Shown here piece by piece: positions 16,944-29,831 of a stretch of DNA of 64,000 nucleotides; position 1 is the stretch's first letter; each line of letters opens with the position of its first letter. The stretch is from positions 558,001 through 622,000 of the forward strand of contig NZ_FQUM01000003.1 of assembly GCF_900129025.1 (NCBI RefSeq). Direction: 5' to 3'. The notes below the pieces were generated by a model. That model made no database searches. It worked only from the letters and a program-made list of their open reading frames with translations, and was not told where the DNA came from. This DNA comes from Mariniphaga anaerophila. GTDB lineage: Bacteria > Bacteroidota > Bacteroidia > Bacteroidales > Prolixibacteraceae. A program made the position numbers and the translations under genes.

Positions 16944-19562
16944 ATGACAGAATCGAAAAAATATGTAGAAACGCCCTTGATGAAGCAATATTTCAAAATC
17001 AAGGACAAACATCCTGATGCTGTTTTGCTTTTCAGGGTTGGAGATTTTTATGAAACATTCGGAGACGATGCAATAAAGGCTGCCGAGATTTTGGGAATCA
17101 CACTAACGCGGAGGGCAAATGGTGCCGCCAGTTATGTGGAGTTGGCCGGGTTTCCTTATCACGCACTGGATACATATTTGCCGAAGCTGGTTAGAGCCGG
17201 CCAGCGGGTAGCCATTTGCGAACAACTCGAAGACCCAAAACTGACAAAGAAAATTGTTAAGCGAGGCATTACTGAACTGGTTACCCCGGGTGTTTCTATT
17301 AACGAAAACATTCTGGAAAACCGGGAAAATAACTTCCTAGCATCGGTTCATTTCGATAAGAAAATGGCCGGGGTGGCATTTATGGATATTTCTACCGGCG
17401 AGTTTTTAACTGCCGAAGGAACCTACGAATATATTGATAAGTTACTGAGCTCTTTTCAGCCCAAAGAAGTGTTGTTTCAGCGGGGAAGGGGAAAGGAATT
17501 TACCGAGATATTCGGAAGTAAATATTATACGTATAATCTCGATGACTGGGTTTATACCACCGATGCTGCCACAGACCGGCTCACCCGTCATTTTGAAACA
17601 ACCTCGTTAAAAGGATACGGTATTCAGAATATGCCGCTGGCGGTTATTGCGTCAGGCGCGGTGTTGCATTATCTCGATTTAACGCAGCACCACCGGCTAA
17701 AACATATTACCGGACTGAGTCGTATTGAGGAAGAACGTTACGTGTGGCTCGACAGGTTTACCATTCGGAACCTCGAACTATTTGCGCCTCTTCATGAAGG
17801 CGGAAAATCGCTGCTTCAGGTTATCGACAAAACAATAACACCAATGGGAGCGCGGTTGCTCAAACGTTGGATTGCACTGCCTTTAAAAGATATCAGCCCC
17901 ATTAATGAGCGGCTGGATGCAGTTGAATTCTTTCTGAAAAATCCGGAATTAAAGGAAAATCTGGAGAATCAACTGAGACAGATTGGCGATTTGGAGAGGT
18001 TGGTGTCGAAAGTTGCTGTGGGACGCATTAATCCGCGGGAAATGGCCCAGGTAAAGAATGCGTTAATCGCTATTGCTCCAATGAAACAGATTTGCGCTGA
18101 TGCCGATAATAAAACCCTGAACCGTTTTGCTGATCAGTTGAATTTGTGCGAGATTATCCGCGAACGAATTCAGAATGAAATTGTGGCAGATCCTCCAACG
18201 GCTGTGAATAAGGGAAAAGTGATTGCCGAAGGTGTGTCGGAAGAGCTCGACGAGTTGAGAAAAATCGCCTACTCGGGGAAAGATTACCTGGCCCAACTGC
18301 AAAAGCGGGAAGGGGAAAAGTATGGTATTCCTTCGCTGAAAGTGGGCTTTAATAATGTTTTCGGGTATTACATTGAAGTGAGGAACACCCACAAAGATAA
18401 AGTGCCGGAGGACTGGATTCGGAAACAAACGCTGGTAAGTGCTGAGCGATACATCACCGAAGAGTTAAAAGAATACGAATCAAAAATTTTGGGTGCTGAA
18501 GAAAAAATTCAGACACTGGAAACGAAGCTTTTTAATGACCTGATTATTGCGCTTTCGGAATACATTTCTGCCATTCAGATGAATTCTTTAATTCTCGCAA
18601 AAACGGATTGTTTGTTGTCGTTTGGCACATGTGCTGAAAGCTACAAATATTTCAGGCCCGAGGTAAACGAGAGTTCAGAGCTGGATATTAAAGAAGGCCG
18701 GCATCCGGTTATTGAACAACAGTTACCCATTGGAGAGTCTTATATTACCAACGATGTTCACCTCGATCAGGAAACCCAGCAAATTATAATAATAACAGGG
18801 CCAAACATGGCGGGGAAATCGGCATTGCTCCGGCAAACTGCATTGATTACGCTGCTGGCTCAGATGGGAAGTTTTGTGCCGGCAGAGTCGGCCAAAATTG
18901 GGTTGGTAGATAAAATTTTCACCCGTGTTGGGGCGTCCGATAATATTTCGTTGGGAGAATCCACGTTTATGGTTGAAATGAACGAAGCTGCCAGCATTCT
19001 GAATAATGTTTCGGACAGAAGCCTTATCCTTTTTGATGAGTTGGGGCGTGGCACTTCAACCTACGATGGTATTTCCATTGCATGGTCTATTGTAGAATAT
19101 TTGCACGAACATCCTCGTGCCAAAGCAAAAACACTTTTTGCCACTCATTACCACGAACTGAATGAAATGGAAAGCTCTTTTTCGCGTGTAAAAAATTACA
19201 ATGTGTCCATCAAAGACGTGGGCAATAAGGTGATTTTTTTGCGGAAACTGGTGCGTGGCGGCAGTAATCATAGTTTTGGGATACACGTTGCCGCAATGGC
19301 CGGAATGCCCAAGTCGGTAACTTCGAGAGCCGGGCAAATTTTGAGAAAGCTGGAGGGCAGCAAAGACAAGGAAGACTTGGCAAAGCCGTTGGGTGAGATT
19401 GGTACCAACCGCGAAGGAATGCAGCTGAGCTTTTTTCAGTTGGACGACCCGGTGTTAAAGCAGATTCGCGATGAAATTGCGCATCTCGATATTAACAATC
19501 TTACTCCGATTGAGGCGTTAAACAAGCTAAACGAGATAAAAAAACTGGCCGGATTGCGCTGA
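16944..19562 (+). CDS. mutS: DNA mismatch repair protein MutS
   Basis: It recognises mismatches and starts repair. The 872 residues are full length. The N-terminal mismatch-reading motif '[12 protein letters not shown]' (Phe-x-Glu) lies near residue 35. The connector, lever and clamp domains follow. The ATPase carries Walker A 'GPNMAGKS' (about 620), Walker B '[15 protein letters not shown]' and the 'ATHYHEL' switch. The C-terminus has a helix-turn-helix dimer region ending '[11 protein letters not shown]'. It stands alone upstream of the tRNA cluster. Identification is secure. Confidence 0.97.
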   Translation: MTESKKYVETPLMKQYFKIKDKHPDAVLLFRVGDFYETFGDDAIKAAEILGITLTRRANGAASYVELAGFPYHALDTYLPKLVRAGQRVAICEQLEDPKLTKKIVKRGITELVTPGVSINENILENRENNFLASVHFDKKMAGVAFMDISTGEFLTAEGTYEYIDKLLSSFQPKEVLFQRGRGKEFTEIFGSKYYTYNLDDWVYTTDAATDRLTRHFETTSLKGYGIQNMPLAVIASGAVLHYLDLTQHHRLKHITGLSRIEEERYVWLDRFTIRNLELFAPLHEGGKSLLQVIDKTITPMGARLLKRWIALPLKDISPINERLDAVEFFLKNPELKENLENQLRQIGDLERLVSKVAVGRINPREMAQVKNALIAIAPMKQICADADNKTLNRFADQLNLCEIIRERIQNEIVADPPTAVNKGKVIAEGVSEELDELRKIAYSGKDYLAQLQKREGEKYGIPSLKVGFNNVFGYYIEVRNTHKDKVPEDWIRKQTLVSAERYITEELKEYESKILGAEEKIQTLETKLFNDLIIALSEYISAIQMNSLILAKTDCLLSFGTCAESYKYFRPEVNESSELDIKEGRHPVIEQQLPIGESYITNDVHLDQETQQIIIITGPNMAGKSALLRQTALITLLAQMGSFVPAESAKIGLVDKIFTRVGASDNISLGESTFMVEMNEAASILNNVSDRSLILFDELGRGTSTYDGISIAWSIVEYLHEHPRAKAKTLFATHYHELNEMESSFSRVKNYNVSIKDVGNKVIFLRKLVRGGSNHSFGIHVAAMAGMPKSVTSRAGQILRKLEGSKDKEDLAKPLGEIGTNREGMQLSFFQLDDPVLKQIRDEIAHLDINNLTPIEALNKLNEIKKLAGLR

Positions 19563-19606
19563 TTCAGTTGGTGTCACGTGATTTTACGGGAAATTTTTTT
19601 CAATAT

Positions 19607-19638
19607 TTTGTGATAACAAAAAATTAGCAATATATTTG
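19607..19638 (+). promoter_or_regulatory. promoter of the tRNA-Gly/Leu/Gly cluster
   Basis: TTTG (19607-19610), a 20-nt spacer, then TATATTTG (19631-19638). This is an exact match to the Bacteroidota housekeeping consensus, about 40 nt before the first tRNA. Confidence 0.75.
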
Positions 19639-19678
19639 CATCGCTTTAAAAGTAGGTTCTTTAACGTTAGTATTAGAT

Positions 19679-19751
<73 letters not shown>

Positions 19752-19769
19752 CTTTTTTTATTGAAGGAG

Positions 19770-19853
19770 GCCCGGGTGGTGGAATGGTAGACACGTTGGA
19801 CTTAAAATCCAATGATCATTATGATCGTGGGGGTTCAAGTCCCCCTCCGGGTA
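19770..19853 (+). tRNA. tRNA-Leu (anticodon TAA)
   Basis: An 84-nt class II tRNA. Acceptor GCCCGGG pairs with TCCGGGT (two G-T pairs), the anticodon loop is CTTAAAA between TTGGA/TCCAA, a long variable arm (TGATCATTATGATCG) forms its own stem, and the T-loop is GTTCAAG. Confidence 0.95.
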
Positions 19854-19866
19854 CCTAATTAATAAT

Positions 19867-19939
<73 letters not shown>

Positions 19940-19943
19940 CACC

Positions 19944-19975
19944 AAAAAAGGCTGCAGAATATGCGGCCTTTTTTC
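19944..19975 (+). terminator. intrinsic terminator of tRNA cluster
   Basis: AAAAAAGGC (19944-19952) pairs with GCCTTTTTT (19966-19974), loop 13 nt with further G-C pairing possible, ending in a T-run. Confidence 0.8.
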
Positions 19976-20131
19976 GTAACTACAGGGTTCTTTTTTCTTC
20001 GGTGGGTTTTTCAGGGGCTATAGACCAATGTCTGTTAAAGAGCCGGCTTTCTTTTTGCCAGGAAATCACGGATTGCCTCTCCCCCGCTGCATCGCTCCAA
20101 GATGCGAGGGAAATCAAAACCAATTCGACAC

Positions 20132-20165
20132 AAAAAAAAGGTTCGACCATTACAGCCGAACCTTT
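20132..20165 (-). terminator. intrinsic terminator of beta-galactosidase gene
   Basis: The 9-bp inverted repeat AAAGGTTCG (20137-20145) / CGAACCTTT (20157-20165) is followed on the minus strand by eight T residues. It lies 36 nt past the stop. Confidence 0.8.
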
Positions 20166-20200
20166 AATATATTCATTTTAACGTTTTCTAAATCGTGTTT

Positions 20201-23527
<3,327 letters not shown>

Positions 23528-23612
23528 CTATTCAAAAGGCGACAAAATAAAATCTCAACAGGGGAAAAAATGTGTTTTCCCCAAAAAACCAACACTATTT
23601 TGTACTCTTCTT

Positions 23613-24908
23613 CTATTTAAACAGAGAAGCCACTTTTCTTTTAACTTCCGAAACATCAGGATTGAAATCGAACACCAAGTCAGGTTTCAGGTAGAACAAT
23701 TCTTTTTCTGCTTTAAACCGATCTTCTCCTCCTCCGGTAATGTTCAGCATAATTGTAGCATCCTTGTCAATTTCACCATTTTGTGCCGCGTTGATAAGGG
23801 TAGCAGTAGCAACTGCCGCTGCCGGATGAATGTCGGATCCTTCTGTTTCTTCAAAAAGCTGGGCAGCTGCCCTTGCCTGTTCGTTGGTAGCAACAAGAAC
23901 ATCGCCACCCGTATCGGAAAGCGCATCAAAAAGGCCTCCTGCAATCGGGTACGGAGGTTTTCGGTTGGACAACACTTTCGCGTCAATTCCTTCAACCTGT
24001 TTCCGTGCTGTTGTTTCATCCAGCGGAAGCATCGCACGCGAACCGGCTTTCCAGGCATCGTAAATGGGCAGGAACGGCACGTTTTGCGAAACCATCAGTT
24101 TCATTTTATTTTTTCCGAAACGGCCATCTTCAATAAACCGCATGTTGGCCTCCCACGCAGCAATAGCTCCGGTCCCGCTTCCAACAGCCTGAAAATAATA
24201 ATCAGGAATTTTCCCGATGGCAGTAACGGCAGAGAGAACGGTTGTGCCCATCCCGTCGCGGCGGGCAACATTTTTAGCGCCACCTTCAGGAATAAAACCT
24301 TCCATTCCGGCTACAATATTTGATAAATGAATTGCATCGAAGTAGTCGCTTCCCGATCTGCTGCATATAAGCTTCACACAATCGTTCAACGGTTCGTCAA
24401 ACCAGAGTGCTCCAATATTATCTTCAGGAACACAAACCAGCAACGGAATGTTGTTTTCCGAACAAACTTCGGCAAACGAACGCGAGGTGTTTCCGGCAGA
24501 TGCCACAACCAAAACCTCATTCATATCCGAAGTCATTCTTCCACAAACAGAAAACGCCTCGGTTTCTTTAAAGCTACAGGTTGTCATGTTCGCACCCTTT
24601 TCGGGCCAGTAACCGCTAAAAGTAATCCACAAGTTTTTCAACCCGAGGGCTTTTGCCAGCCCCTCGCTTTTGTAGGTTGCCGGAGCAGACGACCCTTTCA
24701 GCGTGCGGCTTAGCGGCAGCCAATCTGAAAATTTATACAACCCCCAGGAGTTGTCTTTTACATCAATTTGTTTTTTTTCGTATAACGCCCTGATTAGCGA
24801 GGGTTCGGTTTCTCCGGGGGCATCAAGTGTCCATCCTTTGTCACTAAAAATTTTTCCCGATTTTACAGATTGAAGCCGATAACTGGTTCTTGTAAAAGTT
24901 TTATTCAT
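23613..24908 (-). CDS. threonine-synthase-like PLP enzyme, probable cysteate synthase
   Basis: This is a 431-residue fold-type II PLP enzyme. The internal Lys of 'TCSFKETEAFSVC' is the expected cofactor Schiff base, and 'VASAGNTSRSFAEVC' and 'NITGGGEDR' are phosphate- and cofactor-binding loops. The N-terminus ('GKIFSDKGWTLDAPGE', 'SWGLYKFSDWLP') resembles the Bacteroidota branch annotated as cysteate synthase, which makes L-cysteate from O-phosphoserine and sulfite, more than canonical threonine synthase; that judgement is from memory. The ATG at 24908 is chosen because a -7 box (24932-24939) overlaps an alternative start at 24932. Cysteate is a precursor of coenzyme M in methanogens and of sulfonolipids in Bacteroidota. 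Confidence 0.75.
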   Translation of the reverse strand: MNKTFTRTSYRLQSVKSGKIFSDKGWTLDAPGETEPSLIRALYEKKQIDVKDNSWGLYKFSDWLPLSRTLKGSSAPATYKSEGLAKALGLKNLWITFSGYWPEKGANMTTCSFKETEAFSVCGRMTSDMNEVLVVASAGNTSRSFAEVCSENNIPLLVCVPEDNIGALWFDEPLNDCVKLICSRSGSDYFDAIHLSNIVAGMEGFIPEGGAKNVARRDGMGTTVLSAVTAIGKIPDYYFQAVGSGTGAIAAWEANMRFIEDGRFGKNKMKLMVSQNVPFLPIYDAWKAGSRAMLPLDETTARKQVEGIDAKVLSNRKPPYPIAGGLFDALSDTGGDVLVATNEQARAAAQLFEETEGSDIHPAAAVATATLINAAQNGEIDKDATIMLNITGGGEDRFKAEKELFYLKPDLVFDFNPDVSEVKRKVASLFK

Positions 24909-24931
24909 TGTTATTCTCTTCGATGAAACCA

Positions 24932-24939
24932 CAAAAGTA
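24932..24939 (-). promoter_or_regulatory. candidate -7 box of the cysteate-synthase-like gene
   Basis: On the minus strand this reads TACTTTTG, matching TAnnTTTG, 23 nt before the ATG at 24908. It overlaps the alternative upstream ATG, which argues against that start. Confidence 0.45.
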
Positions 24940-25118
24940 ACATTTTACAAAAATTTATCAGGAAAAATAAAAAAATCCGAGGCTCCTTTCCCTGAAGAAA
25001 GCAAATATTCATTATCCGGCTATTGTTGCATTCCGCCAAGCATTATCAATAAAAATTCCAAATAACAGAAACACAACATTTTCACCACACAAAAGCACTT
25101 TTTAAAAAGCGAAAATGA

Positions 25119-25126
25119 TATTTTTG
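25119..25126 (+). promoter_or_regulatory. candidate -7 box of the DoxX-fusion gene
   Basis: TATTTTTG matches TAnnTTTG, 30 nt before the ATG at 25157. A clear -33 box is absent. Confidence 0.4.
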
Positions 25127-25156
25127 TTTAGACGAAACGCTGAAGCAACTTAAACC

Positions 25157-26680
25157 ATGAACAATCAAAAACTAAAGAAAACCATCATCACCCTGCTCAG
25201 AGTGGCCATTGGCTGGCATTTTTTATACGAAGGGCTGGTTAAATTGTGGGCTTCAAACTGGTCGGCAGCAGGTTATCTGGCAAATGCAACCGGTCCTTTT
25301 TCCGGCTTTTATCATTGGATGGCAGCCTCGGAAGGAATCATCACTATTATTGATCCGGTGAATATTGCGGCACTGCTGTTAATCGGCGTTGCCCTTTTTC
25401 TGGGAATTTTTATTCGCACGGCTTCGGTTGCCGGCTTTGCTCTGTTAACGCTGTACTATTTTGCCTACCCTCCGTTTGGCGGCTCGCTAGCCGGAATGGC
25501 CGACGGCAGTTACTACATTGTAAATAAAAACTTTATTGAAGCAGCAGCCTTGCTTATCTTGCTGTTCGCTAAAGAAAGAGGCTTTGGACTTTACGCGCTA
25601 AAATATTTTTCGACTGCCCCAAAAACTACAGAAGCAACAAAAGGTGAGCCGCAAGAAAATTTTTCTTCGCGAAGGGAAGCGCTAAAAAACCTGGCAACAC
25701 TGCCGGCGTTAGGAATTATCGGCTGGGGGGCATTCCGCGAAAGCAAGGAGTTTGGTGTTGACACATTGTCGGGTGCTACCATTCAGGTTGGCGGCGCAGG
25801 CATTAACGAACTAAAAGGCGATCTGCCCAAAGGAAAAATAGGGAAACACATAATCAGTCGGCTGGTACTGGGCGGAAACCTTATTGGCGGCTGGGCACAT
25901 TCCCGCGATTTAATTTATGTTCCCTCCCTGTTTCGGGCATACAACACCGAAAAGAAAATTTTTGAAACGCTCATGCTGGCCGAAAAAGCCGGGATTGACA
26001 CGATAAATATTGGTTTCCCAACCATTGAAACAATGTCAAAATACCGAAAAATAACCGGAAGCAAAATAAAAGTGATTACCCAGGTTCATCCGGATATGGA
26101 GAACAACGACTATTTTGTGAATATTGACAAGGCCATTGATTCGGGGATGGATATTATTCAGGTGCAGGGGAACTGGTGCGACTGGCTGGTGCGCGACAAA
26201 AAATTTGAGGTGATTGAAAAAATGATGGATCGAATCCGCTCGCAAGGATACACCGCCGGGCTTGCATCGCACACTGTTGATGCGCTGATTGCCTGCGAAG
26301 AAAAGGGAATTATCCCCGACTACTACATGAAAACAATGCACCACGACAAGTACTGGTCGGCACACCCGCGCGAAAACCGCGTGCCTTTTGAAGTAGATGG
26401 CAAAAAACACCTCGACCACAATCGTTTTCACGACAACTGTTTCTGCCTCTTTCCTGACCGGACGACAGAATTCGTAGAACGTGCAAAAGTACCGGTAATG
26501 GGGTTTAAAGTTCTGGCCGCGGGATCCATTCCTCCTGAAAATGGTTTTGAGTGGGCTTTCCAAAACGGAGCCGATTTTATCTGCGTGGGCATGTTCGATT
26601 TCCAGATTGTAAACGACGTAAACATCACCATTGATGTATTAAATAACCTTCAGGGAAGAAAACGGAAATGGTTTGGCTGA
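25157..26680 (+). CDS. DoxX-like membrane domain fused to a TIM-barrel enzyme domain
   Basis: This is a 507-residue two-part protein. Residues 1-~155 have four hydrophobic helices and read like a DoxX/DoxD-type membrane protein ('LLRVAIGWHFLYEGLVKL', 'NFIEAAALLILLFA'). Residues ~170-195 contain 'SSRREALKNLATLPALG', which resembles a twin-arginine motif with a hydrophobic stretch. Residues ~210-507 look like an aldo/keto-reductase-type or related TIM barrel ('RLVLGGNLIGGWAHS', 'AEKAGIDTINIG', 'VMGFKVLAAGSIPP'), with His/Asp/Cys-rich loops ('TMHHDKYWSAHP', 'HNRFHDNCFC') that could hold a metal. The substrate is unknown. The gene stands alone with its own candidate promoter. Confidence 0.7.
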   Translation: MNNQKLKKTIITLLRVAIGWHFLYEGLVKLWASNWSAAGYLANATGPFSGFYHWMAASEGIITIIDPVNIAALLLIGVALFLGIFIRTASVAGFALLTLYYFAYPPFGGSLAGMADGSYYIVNKNFIEAAALLILLFAKERGFGLYALKYFSTAPKTTEATKGEPQENFSSRREALKNLATLPALGIIGWGAFRESKEFGVDTLSGATIQVGGAGINELKGDLPKGKIGKHIISRLVLGGNLIGGWAHSRDLIYVPSLFRAYNTEKKIFETLMLAEKAGIDTINIGFPTIETMSKYRKITGSKIKVITQVHPDMENNDYFVNIDKAIDSGMDIIQVQGNWCDWLVRDKKFEVIEKMMDRIRSQGYTAGLASHTVDALIACEEKGIIPDYYMKTMHHDKYWSAHPRENRVPFEVDGKKHLDHNRFHDNCFCLFPDRTTEFVERAKVPVMGFKVLAAGSIPPENGFEWAFQNGADFICVGMFDFQIVNDVNITIDVLNNLQGRKRKWFG

Positions 26681-26858
26681 CAGAAATTTATTTATTAAAC
26701 TTCGCATAAAATTGCTTTATACAACCACAATATTTACACACGGACAAACATGAATTTTCTTCATTCTAAATTCACAAAAAGAAATGATTAAAATTTATGC
26801 GAATTCCTGAATGTATTCAAATTTGTTGAACATTCAGCAATCAAAAAATTTTATACGC

Positions 26859-27704
26859 ATGAAAAATTTAGTTTTAAGCCTGATTTTTGGATTGACTGTT
26901 TCCTTTGGATTTTCCCAACAAAACGAGGAATTTCAGCTTCTTATAAGAGCCGATGACATTGGATCTTTTCACGCTGCCAACAAAAGCTGCATCGAAGTAT
27001 ACAAAAACGGAATTGCACGCTCGGTAGAATTAATGCCGCCGTGTGCGTGGTTTACAGAAGCAGTTGAAATGCTGGCCGAAAATCCGGGGTACGATGTTGG
27101 CATTCATTTAACGTTAACCAGCGAATGGAGCAATGTAAAATGGAGGCCACTCACGCACTGCCCCAGCCTGGTTGACGAAGACGGCTACTTTTATCCGATG
27201 GTGTGGAAGAATTCCAATTTTCCGCAAAATTCCTCGATCTCTGAATCGGACTGGAAACTGGAGGAGATTGAACAGGAGTTAAGGGCGCAAATAGAACTTT
27301 CCGTAAAGCACCTGCCACACATTTCGCACCTTTCCAGTCACATGGGATTTACCGGCCTCGACCCGAAAATAAACGATCTGGTAAATAAACTCGCCAAAGA
27401 ATATGGATTGGAAGTCGACACAAAAGAGCTCCAACGCTTTACGGGATGGGGAAATGATATTCCCCCGGAAAAAAGGATTGACAAATTCTGTGAAAACCTG
27501 AAAAAGCTCACTCCCGGCAAATATCTTTTTATCGAACATCCGGCAAAAAACACAGCGGAGATGGAAACAGTAGGGCATATCGGTTACGAAAATGTAGGAG
27601 AAGATCGTGAATGGGTCACACGGGTTTTTACCAGTCCTAAAGTAAAACAAACCATTCAACAAAAAGGAATTAAGCTGATTAGTTATGCGGATTTGAAGCA
27701 ATAA
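26859..27704 (+). CDS. secreted ChbG/YdjC-like carbohydrate deacetylase
   Basis: The start at 26859 gives a signal peptide 'MKNLVLSLIFGLTVSFGFSQ' and a 281-residue protein; an upstream in-frame ATG at 26811 only adds a polar extension. The YdjC fold is shown by 'IRADDIGSFHAAN' (metal-binding Asp-Asp), 'YDVGIHLTLTSEW' (His) and 'ISHLSSHMGF' (His). Family members remove N-acetyl groups from chitin- or peptidoglycan-type oligosaccharides. Most YdjC proteins are cytoplasmic; this one looks exported. No partner transport genes lie nearby. Confidence 0.85.
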   Translation: MKNLVLSLIFGLTVSFGFSQQNEEFQLLIRADDIGSFHAANKSCIEVYKNGIARSVELMPPCAWFTEAVEMLAENPGYDVGIHLTLTSEWSNVKWRPLTHCPSLVDEDGYFYPMVWKNSNFPQNSSISESDWKLEEIEQELRAQIELSVKHLPHISHLSSHMGFTGLDPKINDLVNKLAKEYGLEVDTKELQRFTGWGNDIPPEKRIDKFCENLKKLTPGKYLFIEHPAKNTAEMETVGHIGYENVGEDREWVTRVFTSPKVKQTIQQKGIKLISYADLKQ

Positions 27705-28017
27705 CCAACGACGAATTAATATTGCAGATTCTGTCGCTTTACATCAAAAAAAAGGTTGCCTTGGGAAAGACAACCTGGGAACAATTTCAAAAAGGGATGA
27801 GAGAGTTTCAGGTAATTCGGAAAAGAAATCATTTTGTTTTGAACAGCTTTTAGAAGAACTCAGTGATGAAAAATGATGCTTTTCTTTTACCCGATACAAA
27901 TAAAGCCCCATTTTATTTCATTACGTTTAATGTACGGTTAAAGATTAATTAAAAGCCGCCAGCCATGCTGCCCAACTTGTTTTTTATGTCTTAGAAATAA
28001 TCCGTAACTTACGGAAC
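27705..28017. other. intergenic region with one hairpin
   Basis: About 310 AT-rich bases. GGTTG/CAACC arms around 27754-27775, preceded by an A8 run, would act as a terminator only on the minus strand, where no gene precedes it. No ORF or RNA gene was recognised. Confidence 0.4.
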
Positions 28018-28719
28018 ATGAACACACTTACACACATCCTAAACGACTTATCGGACCTGTTTTACCCGCAGCTTTGCATCACCTGCAACGAAAGGCTTAT
28101 TTCCCAGGAAAAATACATTTGCATGAAATGTTGGTTCGACCTGCCGGTCAGCAATTTTCACACTGACGAAGAAAACAAAGTTGCGCAACTGTTCTGGGGA
28201 AGGGTTCACGTTGAACAGGCCACTTCTTTTTTTCATTACCGCAAAGGCAGCAGGTACCAAAAGCTCATTCATTTTATAAAGTATAAAGGGATGAAAGAGC
28301 TGGGGCAGGAAACCGGAAAAAAGTTTGGAGATATTTTGGCGGAAGACGGGAACTTCAATCGCGTGAATGTAATTGTTCCGGTGCCGCTTCATCCAAAAAA
28401 ACAAAAAAAACGGGGGTTTAATCAGAGTGAATGGATTGCACGCGGCATTGCAGAAGTAATGCACAAACCAATATCGGCCGACAATTTGTTCAGGAAAGTT
28501 TTTACGGCTACTCAAACCCGCAAAAACAGGTTTGAACGCTGGCAGAATGTAGACGGAATTTTCGGAGTAAAAAAAACGGAGCTTTTTGAAAACCAACACA
28601 TATTACTAATCGACGACGTGGTTACTACCGGCTCTACGCTTGAAGCCTGTGCCTTTGAACTGCTAAAAATTAAAGCGACAAAAGTGAGCATTGCCACCCT
28701 TGCCTTTGCCGATTTTTGA
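28018..28719 (+). CDS. ComF-family phosphoribosyltransferase-like protein
   Basis: 233 residues. An N-terminal Cys4 zinc knuckle ('CITCNERL..YICMKCW') is followed by a double-zinc-ribbon/PRTase body with the PRPP-loop 'ILLIDDVVTTGSTLEAC' near residue 200. This is the ComF plan; in competent bacteria ComF helps single-stranded DNA entry. The Bacteroidota role is not shown here and no other competence gene is in the window. Confidence 0.88.
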   Translation: MNTLTHILNDLSDLFYPQLCITCNERLISQEKYICMKCWFDLPVSNFHTDEENKVAQLFWGRVHVEQATSFFHYRKGSRYQKLIHFIKYKGMKELGQETGKKFGDILAEDGNFNRVNVIVPVPLHPKKQKKRGFNQSEWIARGIAEVMHKPISADNLFRKVFTATQTRKNRFERWQNVDGIFGVKKTELFENQHILLIDDVVTTGSTLEACAFELLKIKATKVSIATLAFADF

Positions 28720-28779
28720 AAAACCCCTCAACCTCTTCTCTTCTGCTTTGTTTCATCTTTAGTTTGAAAAAATAAAAAA

Positions 28780-29208
28780 ATGGAATTTCACATCAGCCAA
28801 TATACTTCCGGGCAAAAACCCGAGGTTCCTCTTCCTTCGCACGAAATTTTTAATACGTTAGGCGAAGAAAAAATTCGCAACCTGGTAAACGATCATTACA
28901 ATCTTTTAATTGAGAGCGGAATAAAGCACCTGTTTCCACAAGACAACATTGGCTTGGAGAAAGCAAAAAAAAATTCATCCGATTTTTTCATACAGATTTG
29001 CGGTGGTCCCATGTATTTCAACAAAAACCGTGGCCGTCCCATGATGTACAAACGCCACCTTCCGCATAAAATAACTCCCGAGGCCCGTCAGGTTTGGCTC
29101 GAATGTTACGCGCAGGCAATCAGGCAACAACAATTACCCGACGATTTAGCCCTGTCGTTTTGGAATTACATCGATATTTTTTCGATGTGGATGGTAAACC
29201 ACTGGTAA
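28780..29208 (+). CDS. truncated hemoglobin-like globin
   Basis: This 142-residue protein is of the 2-on-2 globin type. 'ILNDHY'-like helix B ('LVNDHYNLLIESG') supplies a B10 Tyr. 'FFIQICGGPMYFNKNRGRPMMYKRHLPHKIT' matches the E-F region, with the proximal His in 'RHLPHKI', and 'VWLECYAQAI' is helix G. It would bind heme and O2, NO or sulfide in the cytoplasm. Monocistronic. The assignment rests on recognised motifs; the subgroup (II or III) is uncertain. Confidence 0.8.
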   Translation: MEFHISQYTSGQKPEVPLPSHEIFNTLGEEKIRNLVNDHYNLLIESGIKHLFPQDNIGLEKAKKNSSDFFIQICGGPMYFNKNRGRPMMYKRHLPHKITPEARQVWLECYAQAIRQQQLPDDLALSFWNYIDIFSMWMVNHW

Positions 29209-29209
29209 T

Positions 29210-29830
29210 TTAACGCCCGAAACTGTAATACGCAGCCAGCGAAATCACGTTATTAAACTGGTTATTCAGCCAGTAATAATTAGTTGCCTCATCGCCCGGT
29301 TGCCCGCGAACAGGCAATACCGAAAGGGCAAAACGAAGGTCTAACTTTAACTGGTCGAGCATATCAAACTGAAACCCCAGAAACGGTTGCAAATCCAGAT
29401 TATTAAACGCGTGCTGATCTTCCGGCGGAAACATTCCATATTCATCATATTCTGCCGAATGAATCAGATACCCCGCAGAAACACCGGCAACCACAGCTCC
29501 CCTGTCGTTTGTTCGAAACCCAACAAATAAAGGAACATCAACATATCCCAGTCGCATGATGTATTTTTGCGGGTCGGGGTCGTTCTTTTTTATCCGCTTG
29601 CGGGATCCTTTTTGTGAATATTTAATTTCCATCCCGGCAAAAATGGCGGGAGCAATATCTGTCTGCACAAAAAATCCGCCCAAAATTCCGGGTTTATTAT
29701 ACCCTTTAAAATTATCACCCTCTACCTGTGTGGCATTAAAACCGGCAAGAAAACCGCCCTCAAAGCGTTGTGCCGAAACCCAGTAAGCGAAAAACAATAT
29801 TGCCGCTGTAAAAAATAATTTCTTTGCCAT
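29210..29830 (-). CDS. PorT-family outer-membrane beta-barrel protein
   Basis: Start at 29830 ('MAKKLFFTAAILFFAYWVSAQ', a signal peptide); an ATG 18 nt upstream would overlap the sirtuin gene. The remaining ~185 residues show alternating strands ('FEGGFLAGFNATQVEGD', 'GFFVQTDIAPAIFAGMEIKYSQKGSR', 'YVDVPLFVGFR') and a C-terminal aromatic strand 'SLAAYYSFGR', the porin_PorT/outer membrane beta-barrel pattern. It follows the sirtuin on the minus strand by 1 nt, so it is co-transcribed, although a functional link is not obvious. Confidence 0.82.
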   Translation of the reverse strand: MAKKLFFTAAILFFAYWVSAQRFEGGFLAGFNATQVEGDNFKGYNKPGILGGFFVQTDIAPAIFAGMEIKYSQKGSRKRIKKNDPDPQKYIMRLGYVDVPLFVGFRTNDRGAVVAGVSAGYLIHSAEYDEYGMFPPEDQHAFNNLDLQPFLGFQFDMLDQLKLDLRFALSVLPVRGQPGDEATNYYWLNNQFNNVISLAAYYSFGR

Positions 29831-29831
29831 T

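Noticed and set aside
27752-27780. Hairpin considered as terminator of the ChbG-like gene
   Set aside because: The T-run needed for plus-strand termination is missing; the A-run is on the wrong side and no minus-strand gene would use it.
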